Below, piece after piece: positions 25,045 to 32,551 of a DNA stretch of 64,000 bases. The position numbers were made by a program, and so were the translations under genes. The stretch is from Gemmatimonadota bacterium (GTDB lineage Bacteria; Latescibacterota; UBA2968; UBA8231). Each line of letters begins with the position of its first letter. Within the stretch, counting starts at the first letter, position 1. Under the pieces are notes generated by a model. That model made no database searches and was not told where the DNA came from. It saw only the letters and a program-made list of their open reading frames with translations. The stretch spans positions 124,001 through 188,000 of the forward strand of contig JABJJN010000007.1 of assembly GCA_018660835.1 (NCBI GenBank), given 5' to 3'.

Positions 25045-25069
25045 ACTGTATATAAACAATATGTACAGA
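25045..25069 (-). promoter_or_regulatory. Putative operator of the second GntR-ABC operon
   Basis: ACTGTA (25045-25050) and TACAGA (25064-25069) form an inverted repeat with a 13-base AT-rich spacer in the GntR upstream region. The TGTA/TACA half-sites and their spacing resemble those at 16548-16573, supporting recognition by paralogous YtrA-type proteins. The exact promoter boxes are not clear. Confidence 0.5.
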
Positions 25070-25286
25070 TAGATGACCGACGTCAACGACTTCTCGTTTC
25101 CTTCTCAAAGGTTCTGTCTCGTCACCTGCTATCTCGCTCTTTGCTGTGATAGGAGGGTGGCGCGGTGTGAAAGAAAGGTGACATGGAACGGCCTCGGCAG
25201 AAGCATCCTTCGGGGCTGACGCCTGGTACGTCTTTCGCATTGTGGGTCGGTCTCAGGCTGGCTACATTTTGCGAGAGGAGCACGTA

Positions 25287-25871
25287 GTGGAGGACAAAGG
25301 GACCGAATCTTCACCCGAACCCGTGGCTGACGAAATGCACTGGGGCGTCGTTCTGCGATCTGACATCCAGGATCTGCGACAGGAAACACGAGCCGATATC
25401 CAGAATCTGCGCCACGACGCCCGCGATCTCAGGCACGAGATGAGAGAAGGCTTCGGCGGCGTTCGAGCGGAATTTGGTGGCGTCCGAGCGGAATTTGGTG
25501 GCGTCCGAGAAGAGTTCGTCGCAGTCCGTGGTGAGATTGATGGCGTACGAAGTGAAATGAGGGACAGCTTCGGTGGTGTTCGAGCTGAATTTGGCGGCGT
25601 CCGAGAGGAATTCGTAGCAGTTCGTGGTGAGATGAGCGAAGGCTATGGCAGTGTCCGAGAAGAGTTTGTCGCAGTCCGCAGTGAGATCGACGGCGTGCGT
25701 CGGAGTGCAGAGGGGTTTCGGGTGGAGGTCAACGAGCGCTTCGACCGTGTCGGCAAGCAGTTTGATCGTGTCCACGATCGGATCGACACTCGCTTCTACT
25801 GGACGATTGGTCTCATCGTCACGCTCTTTGGCGTCCAGAATGGGATCATGCTGGCGCTCTTCAAGCTCTGA
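25287..25871 (+). CDS. Heptad-repeat coiled-coil protein with C-terminal membrane helix (MHWG family)
   Basis: 194 residues from GTG 25287, preceded by GAGAGGAG. The N-terminus has DEMHWGVVLRSDIQDLRQE, then a long coiled coil built of seven-residue units (FGGVRAE, FGGVREE, FVAVRGE, IDGVRSE and variants) encoded by near-identical 21-base DNA repeats. It then has DRVHDRIDTRFYWT and one C-terminal membrane helix (IGLIVTLFGVQNGIMLALFKL). It is most likely a tail-anchored inner-membrane coiled coil. The same N- and C-terminal plan recurs in the 84-residue protein at 57431-57685. A bidirectional terminator follows. Function unknown. Confidence 0.8.
   Translation: MEDKGTESSPEPVADEMHWGVVLRSDIQDLRQETRADIQNLRHDARDLRHEMREGFGGVRAEFGGVRAEFGGVREEFVAVRGEIDGVRSEMRDSFGGVRAEFGGVREEFVAVRGEMSEGYGSVREEFVAVRSEIDGVRRSAEGFRVEVNERFDRVGKQFDRVHDRIDTRFYWTIGLIVTLFGVQNGIMLALFKL
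25440..25710 (+). repeat. In-frame 21-bp tandem repeats encoding heptads
   Basis: Units such as TTTGGTGGCGTCCGAGCGGA recur with single-base changes and code for FGGVRAE-like heptads. The unit length keeps the reading frame, so copy-number change by slippage would alter coiled-coil length without frameshift. Confidence 0.75.
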
Positions 25872-25894
25872 GCAACACTTATAGGCCAGAACAA

Positions 25895-25935
25895 AAGGGG
25901 ACCCGAGTTCGACAACTCAGGTCCCCTTCTTTGTG
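25895..25935. terminator. Strong bidirectional terminator
   Basis: AAGGGGACC (25895-25903) pairs with GGTCCCCTT (25920-25928), continued by GAGTT/AACTC around a CGAC loop. T-rich tracts flank it in both orientations (CTTCTTTG on plus, TTTTGTT on minus). It separates the convergent coiled-coil and BCCT genes. Confidence 0.9.
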
Positions 25936-25955
25936 GTTAGCCCAGGCGCTGGGTT

Positions 25956-27488
25956 CTACGATGCCGCGCGCTTGCGAGGATTATCCTGCCTCATACCGCG
26001 CACAAGGCTGAAGGAGAGCACAAGAAGCACCAGGGCGAAGGGTAGCCCTGTGGTCACCACGGCCGTCTGCAGCGCCAGCAAGCCGCCACCCATCAGCAGT
26101 ACCGCGGCGATAACACCTTCCATCGTCGCCCAGAAGACGCGCTGGACTTTGGGTGGGTCCGGGTGGCCGCCAGAGGTGATGATGTCCACTACCAGGGACG
26201 CAGAATCCGACGACGTGACGAAGAAGGTGATGACGATACACACGGCCAACGCGACGGTGACCGATGCCATCGGGAAGGATTCCAGTAACTGGAAGGTGGC
26301 CACGGCGACGTCTGCCTTTACGGCTTCGACGATACCACCGCCACCGAAGAGTTCGACGTGCAGGGCGGCGTTGCCGAATACCGTCAACCACACGAAGGTC
26401 GCCAGTGTCGGCACGATCAGGATGGCGCCGATGAACTCGCGCACAGTGCGCCCCCGCGACACGCGAGCGACGAAGATGCCGACGAAAGGCGACCAGGCTA
26501 TCCACCAGGCCCAGTAGAAGAGGGTCCAGCCGTGTTGCCACCCCGACTGGGTGTAGGCTTCGGTGCGGAACATGAGACGTGGCAATTGTTGGATGTAGAT
26601 GCCGAGATTCTGCACCAGGGCATCGAGCAGATAACGTGTTGGCCCGGCGATGAGTACGAAGAATAGCAGCAGCCCGGCGATGATGACGTTGATCTGGCTA
26701 AGCCGTCGAATGCCCTTGTCGACGCCGAGGACGACGGAAATCGTCGCCATGCCGGTGATGATGGCGATCAGGATGACTTGCACCGTCGTCGACTGTGGGA
26801 TGGCGTCAAAGAGGTGGGCAAAGCCGGCATTGACCTGCTGTGCGCCCAACCCCAGGGACGTGGCCAAGCCGAAAAGCGTGGCCACTGCGGCCATCACATC
26901 GATCACATCTCCGGCTTTCCCGTGGATGCGCTCGCCGAGAAGTGGGTAGAAGGTGGAACGCACCGTCAGCGGCAGCCCGCGGTTGTAAGCAAAGTAGGCC
27001 AGAGCCAGCCCCATTAGAGCGTAGAGCCCCCAGGCGTGCAGCCCCCAATGGAAGAAGGTGATGCCCATGGCGAGCTTTGCCGCCTCGGCCGTTAGGGGCT
27101 CGCCCCACGGTGGACTTGCAAAGTGGTACATCGGCTCCGCGACACTCCAGAACATGAGGCCGATGCCCATGCCGGCGCTGAAGAGCATCGACAACCAACC
27201 CCACGTGGTGAAGTCGGGGCGGGCGTCGTCGCCGCCCAGGCGCACGTTGGCGTGCCGGCTGAACAGCAGAAGCAGGACAACACCGAGATAGATGTTGATG
27301 GAGAGGACGAAAAACCATCCCGTGCTTGCCGTGATGAACTGCAGGACGGTGTCGAACATCGCCGTCGTGCGGTCCAGGTTCAGCAGGGTGAAGGCGACAA
27401 AGAACACAACCAGACCCGCCGACGCCCAGAAGACGAATTTGTTGATCTGCAGGCCGCTGCCGCCGTTGTCGTTGGAGAGGTCGCTCAT
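25956..27488 (-). CDS. BCCT-family betaine/choline/carnitine transporter
   Basis: 510-residue secondary transporter with 12 membrane segments. Family signatures are GMGIGLMFWSVAEPMYHF (substrate-site helix), ALMGLALAYFAYNRGLPLTV and the aromatic box region YWAWWIAWSPFVGIFVARVSRG. It imports glycine betaine or a related quaternary ammonium compound with Na+ or H+. It overlaps the SDMT gene by 4 bases (ATGA), so synthesis and uptake of betaine are coexpressed. The N- and C-terminal extensions are short, so osmosensing through long tails as in BetP is not evident. Confidence 0.95.
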   Translation of the reverse strand: MSDLSNDNGGSGLQINKFVFWASAGLVVFFVAFTLLNLDRTTAMFDTVLQFITASTGWFFVLSINIYLGVVLLLLFSRHANVRLGGDDARPDFTTWGWLSMLFSAGMGIGLMFWSVAEPMYHFASPPWGEPLTAEAAKLAMGITFFHWGLHAWGLYALMGLALAYFAYNRGLPLTVRSTFYPLLGERIHGKAGDVIDVMAAVATLFGLATSLGLGAQQVNAGFAHLFDAIPQSTTVQVILIAIITGMATISVVLGVDKGIRRLSQINVIIAGLLLFFVLIAGPTRYLLDALVQNLGIYIQQLPRLMFRTEAYTQSGWQHGWTLFYWAWWIAWSPFVGIFVARVSRGRTVREFIGAILIVPTLATFVWLTVFGNAALHVELFGGGGIVEAVKADVAVATFQLLESFPMASVTVALAVCIVITFFVTSSDSASLVVDIITSGGHPDPPKVQRVFWATMEGVIAAVLLMGGGLLALQTAVVTTGLPFALVLLVLSFSLVRGMRQDNPRKRAAS

Positions 27489-28339
27489 GAGGCCTCCGTT
27501 TTGCGGAAGTTGAAGATGCCCCAGACGAGGTAGCCCTGCTCGCCACCCTCGACCCAGCGTGCCAGTCCTGTCTTCATGTCTCGGAGGTAAGCGTCGCTGA
27601 TCTTGCCATGCAGTGCCGCTTCGCGTTGCTCTGTCTCGGCCAGGACACGTCCATAATGGGTCACGAGCTGTGGCGTCAGGTCAGTGAATGACATCGCCTC
27701 TTCCAGGCCCTGGGCCGTCGCCGCTGCGCGATAGGAGCTCGGCGAACCGAGGCTGCTCAGGTGGATGCGTGCCAGGATCGGATCCAGGACGCCGTCTGGG
27801 CAGTTGTCGGCCTGCATGATATCGGTGAAGGCGAAGACGCCGCCGGGCTTGAGCACGCGCGCCGCTTCGGCGACGACGCGGGCGCGCTCACCCGAATGCA
27901 GGAAAGCGTCCTGCGAGCATACGGCGTCGAAGGTTTCGTCGGCTGCGTCTACCGCCTCAAAGCTACCATCGACAATGTCGATACGGTCTGCCAGGCCCTG
28001 CTCCTGGTTGAGGCGCCGAGCCCGCTCGTTCTCCACGTCGCTGAGGTTCAGGCCGACGACATCGCAGCCGTAGGTTCGTGTCAGGTAGCGTGCCGAGCCA
28101 CCGTATCCTGAACCCATGTCGAGGACGCGGCTGGAGGCGTCGAGGGGTTCCAGACGACGGGCCAGGTTCTCGACGGAGCGCCGGCTCGCGGCGGCGATGG
28201 TGTCCTGCTCGCCTTCGTAGAGGCCGATGTGGATATCTTCGCCACCCCAGATCATCGAGTAGAATGCCTCGGCGTCGTCGCTGTTGTAATAGTTCCGCGC
28301 CGTGCTCACCACCTCGGAGTAGGTCTCAGTCACTGGCAC
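27485..28339 (-). CDS. Sarcosine/dimethylglycine N-methyltransferase (SDMT)
   Basis: 284-residue SAM-dependent methyltransferase that carries out the last two methylations of glycine to betaine. It opens with the family sequence ARNYYNSDDAEAFYSMIWGG followed by EDIHIGLYEG. The SAM site is SSRVLDMGSGYGGSARYL. Later motifs include QDAFLHS and LKPGGVFAFTDIMQ. It overlaps GSMT upstream (14 bases) and BCCT downstream (4 bases). Function is assigned by strong family resemblance and by the adjacent GSMT. Confidence 0.93.
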   Translation of the reverse strand: MPVTETYSEVVSTARNYYNSDDAEAFYSMIWGGEDIHIGLYEGEQDTIAAASRRSVENLARRLEPLDASSRVLDMGSGYGGSARYLTRTYGCDVVGLNLSDVENERARRLNQEQGLADRIDIVDGSFEAVDAADETFDAVCSQDAFLHSGERARVVAEAARVLKPGGVFAFTDIMQADNCPDGVLDPILARIHLSSLGSPSSYRAAATAQGLEEAMSFTDLTPQLVTHYGRVLAETEQREAALHGKISDAYLRDMKTGLARWVEGGEQGYLVWGIFNFRKTEAS

Positions 28340-29198
28340 TTTCCTCCAACTCGTAGTGCTTCTCGCAGATGTGAACCAGAAAATCAGGGTCGCTGTCTTC
28401 GAAGTCGATCTCGAAGTCGCCGAAGGTGTGGACCTTCTGGAACCCCACCTCGCGCATCAACCGGCGCGTGTATTCGCGTCGCAAGGGGAACATGTTGAGG
28501 TGATACTTGGAGCCATCCTCGAAGGCGTATTCGAAGCGTGCCAGACCATCATCGACGTGTTCGGGCTGCACCTTAACTGACTCGCCACAATAGTAGTAGG
28601 CGTGGTCGGTGGAATATCCATCGTCGAGGATGGAGTCGTAGTTGCGCTGATCGAGAACCAGCAGGCCGTCGTGGGCACACACGGCGTAGAACTCCGCCAG
28701 GGCCTTGCGCCGATCCCTCTCCTTGAACAGATGCGTGAAGGAGTTGCCGAGACATATGACGGCGTCGAAGACCTGGTGGATATCGCGATTCAGGAAGCGC
28801 CAGTCCGCCTGCACCGTACGCAGGATGTGACCGCGACGGCTGGCGTTCTCGAACGCCTTGGCCAGCATGTGCGGGCTGCCGTCGGCACTGACCACGTCGA
28901 AGCCGGCTTCGAGGAGCCGGACGGAGTGAAAGCCAGTGCCCGTGGCGACGTCGAGGACGCGCTTGACGCCGCGTTCGCGCAGCTGCTCGATGAAGAAATC
29001 GCCTTCGCTCTCGGCGCGGGCATCCCAGTCTATGAGTTCGTCCCACTTGTTAACGAAACCCATGACATACTGCGCTTTGTAGTGATCAGTCTCGCGGGTG
29101 TCTTCCGACGGCTTCTCGTCGTCGGTGACGCCCCGATACTGGCGGCGGCGTGCCGCCTCGGTCTGGACGTTTCCAGATGAGTCGTTGCCCGTACCCAT
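28326..29198 (-). CDS. Glycine/sarcosine N-methyltransferase (GSMT)
   Basis: 290-residue SAM-dependent enzyme that converts glycine to sarcosine and dimethylglycine. Diagnostic blocks are FVNKWDELIDWDARAESEG, RVLDVATGTGFHSVRLLEAG, FDAVICLGNSFTHLF, LVLDQRNYDSILDDG and the C-terminal GDFEIDFEDSDPDFLVHICEK. The N-terminal 45 residues are polar and variable. The start ATG 29198 has GGGGA upstream. It is first gene of the betaine operon; the 645-base upstream gap presumably carries its promoter. The operon predicts de novo osmolyte synthesis without choline. Confidence 0.94.
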   Translation of the reverse strand: MGTGNDSSGNVQTEAARRRQYRGVTDDEKPSEDTRETDHYKAQYVMGFVNKWDELIDWDARAESEGDFFIEQLRERGVKRVLDVATGTGFHSVRLLEAGFDVVSADGSPHMLAKAFENASRRGHILRTVQADWRFLNRDIHQVFDAVICLGNSFTHLFKERDRRKALAEFYAVCAHDGLLVLDQRNYDSILDDGYSTDHAYYYCGESVKVQPEHVDDGLARFEYAFEDGSKYHLNMFPLRREYTRRLMREVGFQKVHTFGDFEIDFEDSDPDFLVHICEKHYELEESASD

Positions 29199-29843
29199 TT
29201 CAATATCTTCCCCGTTGCTCGTGAATCAAGAGTGAGTGATGTTGTGCCGATGTGGCCGAGTTTCCCGGCGTACAGCCGGAGGGCCGTAGGGCACAGACCT
29301 CAAAAAACTGCGCGAACCGGTTTGGGGCTCTGCGGCAGTCAACACCATCTGAATCACGGCGCGTCGCGACCGTCGGTCGCTATCAGGGCGCTGGGCCTGT
29401 ATTTCCTGCAACAGCCTTCGTGCACGCATAGAACAGATTCGACAAAACCCGAATCAGTTCGTGCACTGCCAGTGAAGGTAGGAAAACAGCACTGGGTATG
29501 CGAACCTGTTACGTATGCGGGCAGAGGACGGGGCACTCCCTGGCGCGACTATCTGCGCCAGGACGAATCCTTAGTCGCGTTCCTCGGGGAACCAGGCTTG
29601 CACGCCGGCAGTCACAGCGGATCCAGGAGTGGAGATCTTCATTCTGCCGAGTTAATCCGTGTCAGGGATCCGCGGTGATCATCTGTTGCCTGCCCCATCG
29701 TCATCATTCTCCTGGCGTCAGACTAGGGGCCGGATTTGCACAATGTCAATCTGGTCTGTCTGATCTCTGCTGACGTTTTGGCTTGTAAATCGACACTTAT
29801 GAGGGTTCGTTAGCAGAAGCTTCGTCACTTTCCCTGGAGGCAC
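29199..29843. other. 645-base gap with several inverted repeats, no credible gene
   Basis: Divergent region between the betaine operon and the HtrA-like gene. Perfect dyads: GCGACCG-T-CGGTCGC at 29366-29380; CCTGGCGC/GCGCCAGG at 29539-29546 and 29555-29562 (8-base loop); GCGGATCC/GGATCCGC at 29617-29624 and 29666-29673. A 148-codon plus frame (29232-29678) has no recognisable protein features and odd composition, so I do not call it. It may hold regulatory RNA or a decayed element. Confidence 0.5.
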
Positions 29844-30812
29844 ATGAGATACATTGTCCGACTCAGCCTGCTGCTGCTGTTATCTCACAGTCACGTCTGG
29901 TCATCTGAGCTGAGCGACGTTGTCACTACACTCAGAGAATCTATCGTGGAGCTTCGAGTTGTACACATAGATACTGCAGGGCGTGGTACCGAGGGTTTCG
30001 TCAGTGGCGTCATGGTCGATTCAACGGGTCTGATCCTGACGACAGCCATCGAACCGGACTCGCGCGTGGAAATTCGACACTCGCGTGTGGAAATCTTACC
30101 GGGCGGTGGATTCGGGGTCGCTGTTGAGTTGCTCGGCACCAGCGATGTCTTCAAGATCTCCGTTCTACGAACCGCCGCTGCTGCCGGCAGGGGCCACGTA
30201 GAGATTGCGTCAGCGCCAGCTATCGGGTCTGAGGTCCTGGCGGTAGGGCATATTCGCCGCAGTCCGTCTGAGGCTGGCTATTTTGCTGTCTCGCGGGGAA
30301 TAGTGAGTTCAGATCAAGCACTCGTAGACGATGCATCGATCCCGGGTTATCACCTCGCTACAGATATTCAGGCATCCTATCAACAGCATCTGCTATTTGA
30401 TGCACGCGGTAGACTTGTCAGCGTTCGTGGGTTGTTCGACACCACGCCAGGCAAAGCGACGGGCTCAGCGTACTATCCTGTTGCGTCGATGCCTGCGTGG
30501 ATCCGAGAGAGTCTGAGCGCCGGCGAGTCGCCGGCGCATGGTGGATCGATCGGCGTGCAGTTAGATGGCCCACTTCGACTGTACGTCGGAGCAGTCCTCA
30601 ACCCTGATCTCGAGCAGGCCGGACTCAAACCTGGTTTCCAGCTTCTGGAAGCAGGCAATGAAGTCCTGCGAGGTTATCCCGATCTGAAGCGCATTGTCAT
30701 GGGCGCAAGAATCGGCGAGTCTCTGCGGATTCTGGCCAGACAGGAGAGCAGGGTCATTGAGGTGCAAGCGATGGTTGGTGCCAAAGCGGACTATGTCAGT
30801 GCACCCAAATGA
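29844..30812 (+). CDS. HtrA/DegP-like exported protein lacking catalytic residues, with PDZ-like domain
   Basis: 322 residues with a signal peptide (YIVRLSLLLLLSHSHVWSS). The trypsin-like fold of the HtrA family is recognisable from VSGVMVDSTGLILTTA, KISVLRTA, GSEVLAVGHIRRSP and the C-terminal PDZ segment (IGVQLDGPLRLYVGAVLNPD then LEQAGLKPGFQLLEAGNEVL). The position of the catalytic His (normally LTNAHV) reads LTTAIE, and the GNSGGPL serine loop is replaced by SYQQHLLFDARGRLVSV. It is therefore predicted to be a pseudoprotease that could bind unfolded envelope proteins or regulate a real HtrA. Confidence 0.7.
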   Translation: MRYIVRLSLLLLLSHSHVWSSELSDVVTTLRESIVELRVVHIDTAGRGTEGFVSGVMVDSTGLILTTAIEPDSRVEIRHSRVEILPGGGFGVAVELLGTSDVFKISVLRTAAAAGRGHVEIASAPAIGSEVLAVGHIRRSPSEAGYFAVSRGIVSSDQALVDDASIPGYHLATDIQASYQQHLLFDARGRLVSVRGLFDTTPGKATGSAYYPVASMPAWIRESLSAGESPAHGGSIGVQLDGPLRLYVGAVLNPDLEQAGLKPGFQLLEAGNEVLRGYPDLKRIVMGARIGESLRILARQESRVIEVQAMVGAKADYVSAPK

Positions 30813-31568
30813 CTAGGCCCCTCTTGTTCCGATGATCATCGGTTGAAAGAACCTGTCGTCCAGTCTCTGAATCTCTGTGAAACCTGCGTGGGCCATGAGC
30901 GTCATGAGCCTCGGAATGCCGATGGCATAATAGGTCGAGCGCATGCAGTAGGTTGCACACTCTGGCCCCCCTTGATCGGCGACGAAGTAGAACGTCATCT
31001 CATAGTTGGGTGGTCTGGGTTCCCATACCTGCCAGATCACCCAGCGTGTGCCGCTTTCTTCGCGAATGCCATACGGCCTGAGTTGCCGCCGGGACAGATC
31101 TTCGGCGTCGTAGTCTCTCACGCTAATGATGCAACCGCCGCCTGGCCGAGTGCACTCATAGAACTGCTGAAACGCGCGAAGGATCTGTTCGTCGGTGAGA
31201 AGATGCGGAATGGAGTTGTCGCATGAGATCACTACATCAAACTGGCCACCGTGGTGTTGGTGTGCCTCGCGCATGTCAGCGACAGAGATCTCTATTGGCA
31301 GGCTCCGTGACGCGGCTTCCTTTCGGGCTCTTTCGACTTCATGTGGCGACAGATCTGAGGCGGTGAGACTGTAGCCCAGTTCTGCCAGTCCGAGGGCCTG
31401 CGTGCCGATGCCACAGGAGACATCGAGTATCGTTGAGACGTCACGCCAGTATTCGTTGATCACAGAATCCAACATCGTCGCTTGGCGACGGATGCTGGCC
31501 TCCCAATCGGGGTAGATCAGATGGTAGTACGGTGTCAGGGTTTCGTAGAATGCGTTCGAGTCGCCCAT
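30813..31568 (-). CDS. Class I SAM-dependent methyltransferase
   Basis: 251 residues, beginning AFYETLTPYYHLIYPDWEAS, a typical opening of small-molecule methyltransferases. SAM-binding motif I is STILDVSCGIGTQALGLAELG, motif II is YSLTASDLSPHEVERARKEA, and the motif IV region is DVVISCDNSIPHLL. A C-terminal beta-sheet segment (EMTFYFVADQGGPECATYCM) follows. The target is unknown; similarity in layout to GSMT-like enzymes is only general. It is convergent with the HtrA-like gene and its stop directly follows that gene's stop. Confidence 0.88.
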   Translation of the reverse strand: MGDSNAFYETLTPYYHLIYPDWEASIRRQATMLDSVINEYWRDVSTILDVSCGIGTQALGLAELGYSLTASDLSPHEVERARKEAASRSLPIEISVADMREAHQHHGGQFDVVISCDNSIPHLLTDEQILRAFQQFYECTRPGGGCIISVRDYDAEDLSRRQLRPYGIREESGTRWVIWQVWEPRPPNYEMTFYFVADQGGPECATYCMRSTYYAIGIPRLMTLMAHAGFTEIQRLDDRFFQPMIIGTRGA

Positions 31569-31577
31569 GGGCAGGCC

Positions 31578-32090
31578 TCACAGACCCAGCGTGTATCTGA
31601 CGGCAATGAGTTTTTCGCCACCAATTTCCATGGTCTTCTGAGCACCACTGTGAACGCAACCGACGGCTTCATAGAAGGTTCTTGAATCGTGATTTCTTTC
31701 AAATACCCATGCGGACAGCGTTAGGGCTCCCTGCATTTGCGCCTCCTCACTTGCACGTAGCCAAAGGGCCCGCCCGATTCCTTGCCGCCACAGGCCTGGT
31801 GAGATGTAGATCGCGCCGACTTCGAAGGCACCAGGCGAATCTCCTTCATCTCGTGTTGCACCGACGCTGACCAAACCGACGATCCCATCTTCGTTGGTGG
31901 CGACGAATGTTCGAAACGCACCTGAGGAGAGGCCATTGCGCCATCCCTCTGCACGCTTCTCAACAGACAGTGCATCCAAATGCTCCTGGGGCACCATTCC
32001 GACGTAGGCGCTCTGCCACGAGCGCACGTGGACAGACGCCAGACCCGCGGCGTCTTCTATCTCAGCAGCTCTGATTTGAAATCGCGTCAT
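31578..32090 (-). CDS. GNAT N-acetyltransferase, RimI-like
   Basis: 170 residues from ATG 32090 (GAGGG upstream). Opening MTRFQIRAAEIEDAAGLASV and VRSWQSAYVGMVPQEHLDAL are diagnostic of a large GNAT subclass. The acetyl-CoA loop is YISPGLWRQGIGRALW and the terminal motif VFERNHDSRTFYEAVGC. It lies 9 bases upstream of the methyltransferase on the same strand. Confidence 0.9.
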   Translation of the reverse strand: MTRFQIRAAEIEDAAGLASVHVRSWQSAYVGMVPQEHLDALSVEKRAEGWRNGLSSGAFRTFVATNEDGIVGLVSVGATRDEGDSPGAFEVGAIYISPGLWRQGIGRALWLRASEEAQMQGALTLSAWVFERNHDSRTFYEAVGCVHSGAQKTMEIGGEKLIAVRYTLGL

Positions 32091-32100
32091 CGGACCCTCG

Positions 32101-32394
32101 CTACGAGGCGTCTCGCCAATACATTCCGGCAAGTCGCCAGCCTTGCTCCGTCCGTGCTGCGAAGCAGATCTGTCGGCAAGCGGACGAATTCACATGCGAG
32201 TCCTTGCCCCACTTTGCCATATCGTCGGAAGTGCAGTAGGCCTCAGGGATCCAATCCGTGGGATCATCGGAGCTTGATCCGAGCCAGCGGATATAGGTGT
32301 CGGCATGGCATGCACGCAGCGCGTCGGCGTCATGGTCTTGATGGGCTTTGTGGTAGTTCAGGATAAGTTGCTGCAATTGCGTGTCGGCAGTCAT
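32101..32394 (-). CDS. NTF2/SnoaL-like protein, probably internally deleted
   Basis: 97 residues from ATG 32394. The N-terminal half (LILNYHKAHQDHDADALRAC, then HADTYIRWLG) is a good NTF2-like helix-strand opening and the end (FAARTEQGWRLAGMYWRD) is a good final strand pair. The central 40-60 residues normally present between them are missing; the join lies around SHVNSSACRQI. The protein may be a decayed gene or a minimal variant. It ends 10 bases before the GNAT start. Confidence 0.55.
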   Translation of the reverse strand: MTADTQLQQLILNYHKAHQDHDADALRACHADTYIRWLGSSSDDPTDWIPEAYCTSDDMAKWGKDSHVNSSACRQICFAARTEQGWRLAGMYWRDAS

Positions 32395-32551
32395 TGTGTC
32401 TCCTCGGCTGTGCTGTGGCGAGCATAGGCGAGGAATCTGCACAGTGGCAAGGAAATCAGTGACTATTGCCCCCTCCTGGTGTGCGAGTATTTTGTTCGCG
32501 CAAATTCCTCCGGGCTGAGACGGCCCAGTTGGCTACCAGGAGAATCAACCA

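Noticed and set aside
25440..25710. Tandem repeats considered as a CRISPR array
   Set aside because: Units are 21 bp, contiguous, lack spacers and encode in-frame heptads.
29232..29678. 148-codon plus-strand frame in the betaine-operon gap
   Set aside because: No hydrophobic core, no motif, no ribosome site, and it is crossed by dyads.
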